Assembly (NCBI GenBank): GCA_965247735.1 | Contig: CBDFHN010000002.1 | Location: 992,001-1,056,000 of the forward strand | DNA from: JAOXRU01 sp965247735 | Lineage (GTDB): Bacteria > Bacteroidota > Bacteroidia > Flavobacteriales > Flavobacteriaceae | Reading direction: 5' to 3' | DNA length: 64,000 nucleotides | Shown: positions 28,879 through 37,893 of the stretch, in pieces | How positions within the stretch are numbered: position 1 is the stretch's first letter | How the letters are laid out: each line of letters opens with the position of its first letter | Translations under genes and position numbers: made by a program | Notes under the pieces: model-generated | Databases searched by the model: none | Seen by the model: only the letters and a program-made list of their open reading frames with translations | What the model was told of the DNA's origin: nothing

Positions 28879-30420
28879 ATGAAATCCAAAATAGATTCAC
28901 TAAACAAAAAAATAGCGTTGGCACATTTGGGTGGTGGCGAAAAAAGAATAGCAAAACAGCACGAAAAGAAAAAACTAACGGCAAGGGAACGCATTACCTA
29001 TTTATTGGATGATGGTTCTTTTGAAGAAATTGGCATATTAGTCACGCACAGAACTACTGATTTTGGAATGCAAGATCAATTGTTTTATGGAGATGGGGTA
29101 ATTACTGGTTATGGCACTATTTCGGGACGATTGGTTTATGTTTTTGCTCAGGACTTTACCGTTTTTGGTGGTTCATTATCTGAAACTCATGCTGAGAAAA
29201 TCTGCAAAATTATGGATCATGCCGTTAAAGTGGGTGCTCCATTATTAGGTCTTAATGATTCTGGAGGAGCAAGAATTCAAGAAGGTGTTCGTTCTTTAGG
29301 TGGTTATGCCGATATTTTTTATAGAAATGTAAACTCTTCTGGGGTTATTCCTCAATTGTCCGCAATAATGGGACCTTGTGCCGGTGGTGCAGTCTACTCC
29401 CCTGCCATGACAGATTTTACAATTATGGTAGAAGATACTAGCTATATGTTTGTTACTGGGCCAAACGTCGTAAAAACAGTTACAAACGAGGAAGTCACTA
29501 GTGAGGAACTTGGTGGAGCAAGTACACATTCTACAAAATCTGGTGTGACTCATCTTACGGCAAGTAATGATATTGATTGTTTAGATCAGCTAAAAAAACT
29601 ACTGGATTATATTCCTCAGAACAATAAAGAAAAAGCTGCCGATAAACCTTATGAACTGGATGACGAAATTAGAGAAGTACTTTCTAATATTGTTCCAGAT
29701 AGTTCTAATAAGGCCTATGATATGCATGATGTAATTAATGGTATTATAGATGAGGATTCTTTCTTTGAAATCCATAAAGACTATGCCGATAATATTATTG
29801 TTGGCTTTGCTAGACTTGGAGGAAAAAGTATAGGTATTGTAGCAAATCAACCCATGAGTTTAGCTGGTGTTTTAGATGTTGAAAGCTCTAAAAAAGCTGC
29901 ACGATTTACTCGTTTTTGCGACTGCTTTAATATTCCTTTGCTTGTTCTTGTAGATGTTCCTGGTTTTTTACCTGGAACCAACCAAGAATGGAATGGAATT
30001 ATACTTAATGGAGCAAAATTGTTATATGCGCTTAGTGAAGCGACTGTACCTAGAATATCTGTGATTACAAGAAAAGCGTATGGTGGTGCTTACGATGTTA
30101 TGAACTCTAAACATATTGGAGCCGATATGAATTATGCTTGGCCTTCTGCCGAAATTGCAGTTATGGGAGCTAAAGGTGCTAGTGAGATAATTTTTAGAAA
30201 TGAAATTAAAAATGCAGCTGATCCAGAGCTTGAACTCTCGGAAAAAGAAGCTGAATATGCTGAAAAATTCGCAAATCCATACCGAGCTGCACAACGTGGA
30301 TTTATTGATGAAGTAATACTCCCTAAACACACCAGACAAAAACTTATAAAAGCTTTTGCTATGCTAACCAATAAAGATGTTGTACTTCCAGAACGTAAAC
30401 ACGGAAATATTCCTTTGTAA
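28879..30420 (+). CDS. Acyl-CoA carboxylase carboxyltransferase subunit (PccB-like)
   Basis: 513 residues, the size of propionyl-CoA carboxylase beta chains, with two crotonase-fold halves. Key blocks: LTARERITYLLDDGSFEE, the acyl-CoA oxyanion-hole region LGLNDSGGARIQEGVRSLGG, IMGPCAGGAVYSPAM, and in the second half VDVPGFLPGTNQEWNGII and the GGAYDVMNSK segment. It transfers the carboxyl group from biotin to an acyl-CoA, probably propionyl-CoA to give methylmalonyl-CoA. Substrate assignment is inference. It completes the complex with the two preceding genes. Confidence 0.93.
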   Translation: MKSKIDSLNKKIALAHLGGGEKRIAKQHEKKKLTARERITYLLDDGSFEEIGILVTHRTTDFGMQDQLFYGDGVITGYGTISGRLVYVFAQDFTVFGGSLSETHAEKICKIMDHAVKVGAPLLGLNDSGGARIQEGVRSLGGYADIFYRNVNSSGVIPQLSAIMGPCAGGAVYSPAMTDFTIMVEDTSYMFVTGPNVVKTVTNEEVTSEELGGASTHSTKSGVTHLTASNDIDCLDQLKKLLDYIPQNNKEKAADKPYELDDEIREVLSNIVPDSSNKAYDMHDVINGIIDEDSFFEIHKDYADNIIVGFARLGGKSIGIVANQPMSLAGVLDVESSKKAARFTRFCDCFNIPLLVLVDVPGFLPGTNQEWNGIILNGAKLLYALSEATVPRISVITRKAYGGAYDVMNSKHIGADMNYAWPSAEIAVMGAKGASEIIFRNEIKNAADPELELSEKEAEYAEKFANPYRAAQRGFIDEVILPKHTRQKLIKAFAMLTNKDVVLPERKHGNIPL

Positions 30421-30483
30421 TTGATTTATTAAAAATGTCACTGCCTGATAAAGGATAAATGCTTACTGTTAATTGTTTAAAAA

Positions 30484-30876
30484 ATGTCATCAAAAAAATA
30501 CATCACAGAAGGTAAAGGGCTGCCACAATGGTCAAATCCAATTAGTCATGCTGTGGTGGTTAATAATATGTGCTTTGTAAGTGGACAGTTAGCGGTAGGT
30601 ATTGAGGGTAATTACATATCAGGAACGGCATTAGAGGAAGCTACTCTTGCTTTTAACAACTTTTTTGCTGCGCTAAAAAATGCAGGTTTTAAAAAAGATG
30701 ATGTCGTTTTTATTGATATTGCTTTTGATAATTTAGATGATCTGCCTCAGGTAAACCAATTGTATACACAACTATTTCCTGAGCACAAAAGACCAGCAAG
30801 AACAATTTATCAAGCGGAAGCTTTACCTTTTGGAGGTAAGATAAAAATAACTGGAACTGCTGTTAAAGAACTATAA
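30484..30876 (+). CDS. RidA-family deaminase
   Basis: 130 residues with a YjgF/RidA fold. RidA proteins hydrolyse reactive enamine/imine intermediates released by PLP enzymes. The substrate-binding arginine is in RPARTIYQAEALPFGGKIKI, close to the archetypal motif RxxxxVxxLPxxxxVEI. The N-terminal SGQLAVGIEGNYISG block also fits. It could equally be an uncharacterised Rid subfamily. It begins 63 bp after the carboxyltransferase gene, on the same strand, and may share its transcript. Confidence 0.87.
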   Translation: MSSKKYITEGKGLPQWSNPISHAVVVNNMCFVSGQLAVGIEGNYISGTALEEATLAFNNFFAALKNAGFKKDDVVFIDIAFDNLDDLPQVNQLYTQLFPEHKRPARTIYQAEALPFGGKIKITGTAVKEL

Positions 30877-30885
30877 CTATATATT

Positions 30886-31686
30886 GTGAAAACCTCATTT
30901 AAAATAACACTTAAAACGGTACTCTTTATAGCACTTACCCTGCTTACGCAAATAGGTGGTATTGTTTACCTATTAAGTATCGCTGTAAACCATATCTTAA
31001 AAAGTGGTTCTATTCTAAAAAAGTTGTGTGTTTTTTTAGGGATTTACTTTTTATTCACCTTACTTATAGTTCCATTAATTGCTCCTAGCTTTGGAAGAGA
31101 GAAAGTGATTCACAACAATAAAATCAGTCCAACAAACTATAGTACTGTGCTACTCAACAGAAATTATGTATCTCCTAAACTAAATAGGTTATTGCGAAAA
31201 GCAGGTGAAAAACTTAATGATACTCCTGTCGAAATTCATTATTTAGATGCTAATTTTCCATTTATAAATAAATTTCCCCTTTTACCACATTTGAGTCATA
31301 ATGATGGAAAAAAAATAGATCTAAGTCTTATCTACAAAACTAAGGACGGCAAAATAAGTACCGACCAAAAATCTATAAGTGGTTATGGTGTTTTTGAAGT
31401 TCCTAGAGGAAAAGAACATAATCAGCCAGAAATGTGTAAGAAAAAGGATCATTTTCAATATGATTACCCTAAATACCTTACTCTAGGTAAAATAAACGTT
31501 GAATTAGAATTTTCTAAAAAAGGAACCAAAAAACTGATTCAAAGTTTATTAGCACAAAAAGAATTAGGAAAACTATTTATAGAACCTCATCTAAAACAAC
31601 GATTAGGACTAAACTACTCTAAAGTTAGATACCATGGTTGCCATGCCGTAAGACATGATGATCATATTCATGTGGAGATTCAATAA
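30886..31686 (+). CDS. Membrane-anchored putative MepA-like LAS metallopeptidase
   Basis: 266 residues from a GTG start 9 bp after RidA. Two N-terminal membrane segments (about residues 8-32 and 44-63) precede an extracytoplasmic domain. That domain has HLSHNDGKKIDLSLIY and, at the C-terminus, KVRYHGCHAVRHDDHIHVEI. These match in order the H-x6-D and HxH zinc ligands of LAS peptidases such as the murein endopeptidase MepA. A role in peptidoglycan cross-link cleavage is therefore plausible. Overall similarity to MepA is weak, so the substrate is uncertain. Confidence 0.6.
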   Translation: MKTSFKITLKTVLFIALTLLTQIGGIVYLLSIAVNHILKSGSILKKLCVFLGIYFLFTLLIVPLIAPSFGREKVIHNNKISPTNYSTVLLNRNYVSPKLNRLLRKAGEKLNDTPVEIHYLDANFPFINKFPLLPHLSHNDGKKIDLSLIYKTKDGKISTDQKSISGYGVFEVPRGKEHNQPEMCKKKDHFQYDYPKYLTLGKINVELEFSKKGTKKLIQSLLAQKELGKLFIEPHLKQRLGLNYSKVRYHGCHAVRHDDHIHVEIQ

Positions 31687-31849
31687 AACATCTTATCAAT
31701 TTATAAGGAAACTATGCAGAAACTAAACTGATTTCATCAAATTTACACCTTGGACTGTCCTCTTTTTACAAACATAAAAGTAACACTTAGCTAATAATTA
31801 TTTCATAATAAGCTGATTTGCAGTTAACATTATAAACACTATGTTTTTA

Positions 31850-31857
31850 TAGCTTTG
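31850..31857 (+). promoter_or_regulatory. -7 element of the glycosyltransferase gene
   Basis: TAGCTTTG, perfect TAnnTTTG, 45 bp before the start codon. No convincing -33 TTG at the right distance. Confidence 0.4.
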
Positions 31858-31902
31858 GTATAAGCTGGCTTTGTAATTTATAAAAGCCAATAACAATATG
31901 CT

Positions 31903-32937
31903 ATGAAAATTTTATACGCAATACAAGGCACAGGAAATGGTCATTTAAGCAGGGCAACCGTTATAATTCCAATACTAAAAACAATTGCAACTGTAGATGT
32001 TTTAGTTAGTGGCTATCAATCTGAAGTCTCTCTTCCTTTTAAGATTAACTATCAATTAAAAGGATTAGGTTTTGCTTTTGGAAAAAATGGTGGGATAGAT
32101 TATATAAAAACTCTTAAAAATTTCAATCTCATAACTTTAATTAGGGAAATAAGAACATGTCCAGTTGAAGAATATGATCTTGTTATTAATGATTTTGAAC
32201 CCATAAGTGCCTGGGCATCCTATTTTAAAAACAAGAAAATTATTGGTTTAAGTCATCAAATAGCAGTACTTGATAGAAATGCTCCACAACTAAAAAAAGG
32301 GAAGCTTGCTCGTTTAATCCTTAAAAATTATGCTCCAGCAGCGTATAACTATGGCTTTCATTTTGAAAAATATTCTTCTTCCACTTTTACCCCTATAGTC
32401 AGAAACGAAATTAGAACACAAAAAACAAGTAACAAAGGACATTACACTGTGTATTTACCAGCTTATTCTGACGATAACTTAGTAGGTTTTTTAACAAATT
32501 TTGACCACATAACATGGGAGGTTTTTTCTAAAACCGCAACAAAAATGCATTTAAAAAAAGGAATTATGATCTATCCTATCCATAATACCCAATTTGTAAA
32601 AAGTTTGGCTTCATGCGAAGGTGTTCTATGTGGTGCTGGTTTTGAAACTCCTAGTGAAGCCCTGTTTTTAGGTAAAAAACTAATGGTTATTCCTATGAAA
32701 AAACAATACGAACAACAATGTAATGCCTTAGCTTTAGAAAAACTGGGGATATCTGTTGCTTACAGCCTAGATAAAAACCAGTACAGTAAATTTAATAACT
32801 GGTTTTTAAGCGAGCAGAATACAACTGTTACATATCCAGATGAAACTCTTAGTATTTTAACGGCTGTTGTTTCAGATTATAATATTAAAGAATTTGCTAA
32901 AGAAGAGGAACATTCACTTGCTACAGTTTCAAATTGA
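31903..32937 (+). CDS. Glycosyltransferase, GT-B fold (family of MJ1255-like proteins)
   Basis: 344 residues. The N-terminus MKILYAIQGTGNGHLSRA is the nucleotide-sugar transferase loop also found in MurG/MGT-type GT-B enzymes. The C-terminal half has GVLCGAGFETPSEALFLGKK and MKKQYEQQCNALALEKLGI, the UDP-sugar binding region. Donor and acceptor cannot be deduced. No membrane segments are visible, so it probably works at the cytoplasmic face. It is a single gene followed by a terminator. Confidence 0.85.
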   Translation: MKILYAIQGTGNGHLSRATVIIPILKTIATVDVLVSGYQSEVSLPFKINYQLKGLGFAFGKNGGIDYIKTLKNFNLITLIREIRTCPVEEYDLVINDFEPISAWASYFKNKKIIGLSHQIAVLDRNAPQLKKGKLARLILKNYAPAAYNYGFHFEKYSSSTFTPIVRNEIRTQKTSNKGHYTVYLPAYSDDNLVGFLTNFDHITWEVFSKTATKMHLKKGIMIYPIHNTQFVKSLASCEGVLCGAGFETPSEALFLGKKLMVIPMKKQYEQQCNALALEKLGISVAYSLDKNQYSKFNNWFLSEQNTTVTYPDETLSILTAVVSDYNIKEFAKEEEHSLATVSN

Positions 32938-33044
32938 TTATATCTATTTTCAGGAATTCTTTTTTAATGTGCCATGAAAACACTGTGGTTTCAATTTCGT
33001 ACTTCCTATTTTAAATATCTTGTATTTAATAATTAAATAATAAA

Positions 33045-33087
33045 GATGCCATAGCTCGCATTAGTGATTGCAATGGCATCCTTTTTT
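33045..33087 (+). terminator. Terminator after glycosyltransferase gene
   Basis: GATGCCAT / ATGGCATC stem (33045-33052 with 33073-33080) with a 20-nt loop and T-run. Confidence 0.75.
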
Positions 33088-33157
33088 GATAAAAAAAGAT
33101 ATAATGAAAAGCACGACCCCAATTTTTTATTGAGGTAATGCCCATATAATTTTTACA

Positions 33158-35065
33158 CTACAATACGTTATCCATAATACTTTGTACTACTTCTGGATTT
33201 AATAATGTACTGGTATCTCCAAGGTTACTGGTATCATTACTTGCTATTTTACGCAAAATACGTCTCATAATTTTTCCGGAACGTGTTTTTGGTAAACCTA
33301 CTGTAAACTGAATTTTATCTAGCTTCGCAATAGGACCAATATGCTCGGTTATAATCTGATTGATTTCTTTCCGTAAGTTATTCTGATCTCTAGATTCTCC
33401 TGTCTCTTTAAGAATTACATAACCATACAATGCATTACCCTTAATATCGTGTGGGAAGCCTACAATTGCCGATTCTGCAACGGCTGGATGCTCGTTTACC
33501 GCATCTTCTATAGGTGCTGTACCCAAATTATGACCAGAAACTATAATTACATCATCTACTCTACCGGTAATTCGGTAATAGCCAACCTCGTCTCTAAGTG
33601 CTCCATCTCCTGTAAAATACATGTTCTCATAAGCAGAAAAATAAGTCTCTTTATAGCGTTCATGATTTCCCCAAATGGTACGTGCCATAGAAGGCCAAGG
33701 GAATTTTATACACAAACGTCCATCTACCTGATTTCCTTTTATTTCATCTCCCTTTTCATCCATTAATGCTGGTTGAATACCTGGAAATGGTAATGTTGCA
33801 TATGTTGGTTTTGTAGGTGTAGAAAATGGTATTGGAGAAATCATTATCCCTCCAGTTTCTGTTTGCCACCACGTATCTACAATTGGACACTTCTTTTTCC
33901 CTACATTATCATTATACCAATGCCATGCTTCTTCATTAATAGGTTCCCCAACAGATCCTAAAACTTTTAGTGATGACAAATCGTACTCTTCTACAAAATC
34001 TAATTTTTCTTTTGCTAATGCTCTTATTGCTGTTGGTGCTGTGTAAAACTGTGTTACTTTATGCTTTTCTACAATTTCCCAGAAGCGACCAAAATCGGGA
34101 TAACTAGGTACGCCCTCAAACATTACTGTTGTTGCTCCATTTGCCAATGGACCATATACAATATAGCTATGCCCTGTAATCCATCCAATATCGGCAGTAC
34201 ACCAGTACACATCATTTTCTCTATACTGAAACACATTTTTAAATGTATACGCCGTATAGATCATATATCCAGCAGTAGTATGCAACATTCCTTTTGGGTT
34301 TCCTGTGGATCCAGAAGTATATAATATAAACAATGGATCTTCTGCGTCCATTATTTCCACAGCACATTCTTTACTAGCAGCATCTAACAACGGTTGTAAC
34401 CAAGCATCTCTTCCCTCTTTCATTTGTACTTGAGAATTGGTTCGTTTTGCAACCAATACATTAGTAACTCCTGGACATTCTTCTAGAGCTTCATCTACAA
34501 TACCTTTTAGATCAATAACTTTTTTCCCTCTATATGAACCGTCTGATGTAATTACCATTTTGCAATCAGAATCATTAATTCTAGTTGCTAATGCCGTTGA
34601 AGAAAACCCTGCAAAAACTACAGAATGTATTGCTCCTATTCTAGCACATGCTAATGTTGATATTGCTAATTCTGGAATCATTGGTAGATACACACATACT
34701 CGATCTCCTTTTTTTACACCTTGTTCCTTTAATACATTTGCAAAAGCACATACACGTTCGTGTAATTCTGAATAGGTAATATGTTGTGCTTTTTCTTTAG
34801 GATCATTAGGCTCAAACAATATTGCTGTTTTATCACCACGTGTTGTTAAGTGCCTATCTATACAGTTTTCTGTTATGTTTAGTTTTGCGCCTTCAAACCA
34901 CTTAACTTCTGGTTTTGAAAAATCCCAAGACAATACCTTGTCCCATCGTTTACGCCATATAAAATGTTCTTCTGCTATTTCTTCCCAAAATGCTTCTGGA
35001 TCTCTTACGGATTTTCTATAGGTTTGATAATATTCTTCAAAATGTTTGATATGATAATTACTCAT
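33158..35065 (-). CDS. acs: Acetyl-CoA synthetase (AMP-forming)
   Basis: 635 residues, typical of Acs. It activates acetate to acetyl-CoA through acetyl-AMP. The P-loop-like ATP motif LYTSGSTGNPKGM, the A5 motif DTWWQTETGG, the hinge TGRVDDVIIVSGHNLG and the C-terminal TRSGKIMRRILR are intact; the lysine in SGKIMRR is the residue acetylated in other Acs enzymes. Downstream of the symporter and DUF4212 genes on the same strand with 32 bp between, so uptake and activation of acetate are coupled. Confidence 0.95.
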   Translation of the reverse strand: MSNYHIKHFEEYYQTYRKSVRDPEAFWEEIAEEHFIWRKRWDKVLSWDFSKPEVKWFEGAKLNITENCIDRHLTTRGDKTAILFEPNDPKEKAQHITYSELHERVCAFANVLKEQGVKKGDRVCVYLPMIPELAISTLACARIGAIHSVVFAGFSSTALATRINDSDCKMVITSDGSYRGKKVIDLKGIVDEALEECPGVTNVLVAKRTNSQVQMKEGRDAWLQPLLDAASKECAVEIMDAEDPLFILYTSGSTGNPKGMLHTTAGYMIYTAYTFKNVFQYRENDVYWCTADIGWITGHSYIVYGPLANGATTVMFEGVPSYPDFGRFWEIVEKHKVTQFYTAPTAIRALAKEKLDFVEEYDLSSLKVLGSVGEPINEEAWHWYNDNVGKKKCPIVDTWWQTETGGIMISPIPFSTPTKPTYATLPFPGIQPALMDEKGDEIKGNQVDGRLCIKFPWPSMARTIWGNHERYKETYFSAYENMYFTGDGALRDEVGYYRITGRVDDVIIVSGHNLGTAPIEDAVNEHPAVAESAIVGFPHDIKGNALYGYVILKETGESRDQNNLRKEINQIITEHIGPIAKLDKIQFTVGLPKTRSGKIMRRILRKIASNDTSNLGDTSTLLNPEVVQSIMDNVL

Positions 35066-35097
35066 TCTCTAGTTCTTATTTTTTTAATTCGTTAGTT

Positions 35098-36789
35098 TTA
35101 ATGTTCCACTGCCTTTCCTACTCCACTAGGTATTCTTATATCTTCAACAATGTCTTGTATCTCTTGAGGTACTGGCTTGGTGAATTTACAGACTATCAAT
35201 GCAATAACAAAATTTATTAGCATAGCAACAGTTCCGAACCCCTCAACAGAGATTCCTAGCCAATAATCTGCAGATGTTCCTCCTCCAAAAAAACCAAATT
35301 TAAACTTCATCATATAAAAAAGCATTACTACTATACCCACTATCATTCCTGATATTGCTCCCTCTCTATTCATTTTTTTATAAAATATACCCAAAACAAT
35401 AGCTGGAAAAAAAGAAGCTGCTGCCAAGCCAAAAGCCAATGCTACTGTTGCTGCGACAAAATCAGGAGGATGAATTCCAAAATATCCTGCAATGCAAACT
35501 GCTACAACAGCAGATAAACGTGCAAAAATTAATTCTCCTTTATCCGAAATATCTGGTTTTAATTGCTTCTTTATTAAATCATGAGAAATTGATGTAGAAA
35601 TCACCAATAACAATCCTGCCGCTGTAGATAATGCTGCTGCCAAGCCTCCGGCTGCAACTAGTGCAATTACCCAACTTGGTAGATTTGCAATTTCGGGGTT
35701 TGCCAACACCATAATATCTCTATCTACAGTAAGTTCATTTTTGGTCTTATCTCCTACATATTGAATTTTACCATCTTTATTTTTATCATCAAAAACAATT
35801 AAGCCCGTTTTCTCCCATTTAGAAAACCAATCTGGCATTGTACTATACTCTTTATTAGAAACCGTTTCGATAAGATTAGTTCTAGAAAATACAGCAACTG
35901 CTGGTGCTGTCGTATATAAAATAGCGATAAAAAACAAAGCATACCCCGCAGATTTACGAGCATCTTTTACTTTTGGTACCGTAAAAAACCGAACAATAAC
36001 ATGTGGCAATCCTGCCGTACCGACCATTAATGCTGCAGTTATAAAAAACACATCTATCTTAGGTTTTGATCCGTCGGTATATGATGAAAAACCAAGATCT
36101 TTAGAAAGTCCATCTAGCTTATCTAATAACGACATTGATTCTCCTACAACATCTGCCCCCATACCCAATTGAGGAATAGGATTTCCTGTCATTTGAATTG
36201 ATATAAAAATTGCAGGCACCATAAAAGCAAATATCAATACACAATATTGAGCTACTTGGGTATATGTAATTCCCTTCATCCCTCCCAATACAGCATAAAA
36301 CAAAACGATTACCATACCAATAACAACTCCTGTATTTACTGGTACTTCCAAAAACCTAGAAAAAACGAGTCCTACTCCACGCATTTGCCCTGCCACATAA
36401 GTAAAGGACACAATAATAGCGCATAAAACGGCAACTGTTCTTGCTACATTAGAATAATAGCGGTCTCCTATAAAATCTGGTACTGTAAACTTCCCAAATT
36501 TCCGCAAATATGGTGCTAACAACAATGCTAATAATACATAACCGCCAGTCCATCCCATAAGATATACAGAGCCATCATATCCTGAAAAGGAAATTAACCC
36601 TGCCATTCCTAAAAAAGAAGCTGCCGACATCCAATCTGCCGCAGTTGCTAATCCATTTGCTAAAGGAGAAACCCCTCCTCCTGCTACATAAAATTCTTTT
36701 GTAGAACCTGCTCTAGCCCAAATAGCTATTCCTATATATAGTGAAAATGTTATTGCAACTATAATATATGTCCATGTTTGTACATCCAT
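35098..36789 (-). CDS. Sodium:solute symporter, ActP-like (acetate permease)
   Basis: 563 residues and about 13 membrane segments of the SSSF transporter family. Visible family features: an N-terminal helix, then RAGSTKEFYVAGGGVSPLANG and ATAADWMSAASFLGMAG, and the later SSSF signature region around GTAGLPHVIVRFFTV. A longer hydrophilic loop of about 50 residues precedes the ALVAAGGLAAALSTAAGLLL helix. The pairing with acs and a DUF4212 protein supports a substrate such as acetate or another small monocarboxylate. Confidence 0.9.
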   Translation of the reverse strand: MDVQTWTYIIVAITFSLYIGIAIWARAGSTKEFYVAGGGVSPLANGLATAADWMSAASFLGMAGLISFSGYDGSVYLMGWTGGYVLLALLLAPYLRKFGKFTVPDFIGDRYYSNVARTVAVLCAIIVSFTYVAGQMRGVGLVFSRFLEVPVNTGVVIGMVIVLFYAVLGGMKGITYTQVAQYCVLIFAFMVPAIFISIQMTGNPIPQLGMGADVVGESMSLLDKLDGLSKDLGFSSYTDGSKPKIDVFFITAALMVGTAGLPHVIVRFFTVPKVKDARKSAGYALFFIAILYTTAPAVAVFSRTNLIETVSNKEYSTMPDWFSKWEKTGLIVFDDKNKDGKIQYVGDKTKNELTVDRDIMVLANPEIANLPSWVIALVAAGGLAAALSTAAGLLLVISTSISHDLIKKQLKPDISDKGELIFARLSAVVAVCIAGYFGIHPPDFVAATVALAFGLAAASFFPAIVLGIFYKKMNREGAISGMIVGIVVMLFYMMKFKFGFFGGGTSADYWLGISVEGFGTVAMLINFVIALIVCKFTKPVPQEIQDIVEDIRIPSGVGKAVEH

Positions 36790-36847
36790 TTTTTAAATAT
36801 TGAGTAGTTCTTATTTTTTAAGTAATAAATTGAAGTAGTAATTATCT

Positions 36848-37099
36848 TTATTCATCAAAGCCATATTTTTTATCCAACTTATTCATCAGGCGGATATACA
36901 CAAAAATAAGGACGACAAAAACATAAATGGCACCTTGTTGGGCAAACCAAAATCCTAATTTAAACCCTCCCAATTTGATAGTATTGAGCTGATCCACTAA
37001 TAAAATCCCAAAGCCATAAGAGACAACAAACCATATTATAAGAAGGATGGTTAAATATTTGAGATTCTCTTTCCAATATGCTTTTGCTTTTTCTTTCAT
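36848..37099 (-). CDS. DUF4212 small symporter subunit
   Basis: 83 residues with two membrane helices (about 15-35 and 47-67). YWKENLKYLTILLIIWF, the GFGILLVDQLN segment and GGFKLGFWFAQQG are the DUF4212 hallmarks. The family occurs almost always directly before an SSSF symporter and is regarded as its small subunit. First gene of the DUF4212 - symporter - acs unit; a near-consensus -7 element (TATTTTTA on the minus strand) lies about 25 bp upstream. Confidence 0.92.
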   Translation of the reverse strand: MKEKAKAYWKENLKYLTILLIIWFVVSYGFGILLVDQLNTIKLGGFKLGFWFAQQGAIYVFVVLIFVYIRLMNKLDKKYGFDE

Positions 37100-37252
37100 A
37101 AGTATTGTTAGTTAGTATCCCTAAAAATAGAAAAAAAAATTATCTTCTTAAATTTCAGCTGTCTATAATCATATTTATTTTGTTTGAGATTATTCTCAAA
37201 ACAGAAATCACATAAACATAAGCTCTTCTCAAGAATACTTAAATTTGATGCT

Positions 37253-37260
37253 TATTTTTG
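37253..37260 (+). promoter_or_regulatory. -7 element of the NUDIX gene (leaderless)
   Basis: TATTTTTG ends four bases before the ATG at 37265. Since transcription normally starts about four bases after this element, the mRNA would have a leader of 0-2 nt. Confidence 0.55.
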
Positions 37261-37264
37261 TAAT

Positions 37265-37828
37265 ATGGACGAACTTATAAACATTGCTGATGATAATGGT
37301 TGGCCAGGTCATAAAACTATTTTAAAATCAGAAGCACATAAAACTGGTGTTTTTCATGCTACAATACATGTATGGTTTTATACCAAACCTGGTGAGATTC
37401 TAATTCAACAACGTGCTTTTGATAAAGATACCTTTCCGGGGCTTTGGGATGTATCCGTAGCTGGGCATATAGCCGCTGGTGAAAAGGTTGATACTGGTGC
37501 CATTCGAGAAACTGAAGAAGAAATAGGGCTAAGGATCACTAAATATGATTTACATAAAGTTGGAATCTATAAATCTACTCAGCGGCATAGTTCCACTTTT
37601 ATTGATTGTGAGTTTCACCATATATTTCTAGCAGAATTACCAGTAGATTTAGATGAGCTTAAAAAGCAGGCAGCAGAAGTTGCTGATTTAAAGCTTGTTT
37701 CTTTAGTCATTTTAGAAAACGAATTGTCATTAGAAAATTTAAACCCAAATAAATATGTATCTCATGATACAACATACTATAATATAATTTTTTCAGCACT
37801 AAAATCTAGAATTAAAAATATTCCATAA
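37265..37828 (+). CDS. NUDIX hydrolase
   Basis: 187 residues from the ATG at 37265. The Nudix box is complete: GHIAAGEKVDTGAIRETEEEIGL, with the REtxEE glutamates that bind metal. The N-terminal half (DDNGWPGHKTILKSEAHKTG) and the ...HATIHVWFYT strand resemble isopentenyl-diphosphate isomerase-like Nudix proteins (IDI type 1 relatives / YfcD-like). True IDI activity is not claimed. An upstream in-frame start exists but would lie before the promoter, and the extension is not family-like. Confidence 0.88.
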   Translation: MDELINIADDNGWPGHKTILKSEAHKTGVFHATIHVWFYTKPGEILIQQRAFDKDTFPGLWDVSVAGHIAAGEKVDTGAIRETEEEIGLRITKYDLHKVGIYKSTQRHSSTFIDCEFHHIFLAELPVDLDELKKQAAEVADLKLVSLVILENELSLENLNPNKYVSHDTTYYNIIFSALKSRIKNIP

Positions 37829-37860
37829 AAAAACTGCACGACCTATGTTATGCAGTTTTT
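37829..37860. terminator. Bidirectional terminator between NUDIX and hisS
   Basis: AAAAACTGCA / TGCAGTTTTT stem with a 12-nt loop, A-rich on one side and T-rich on the other, between convergent genes. Confidence 0.85.
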
Positions 37861-37893
37861 CTATTATCAGCGATAACTATATTTTCGGAATAC

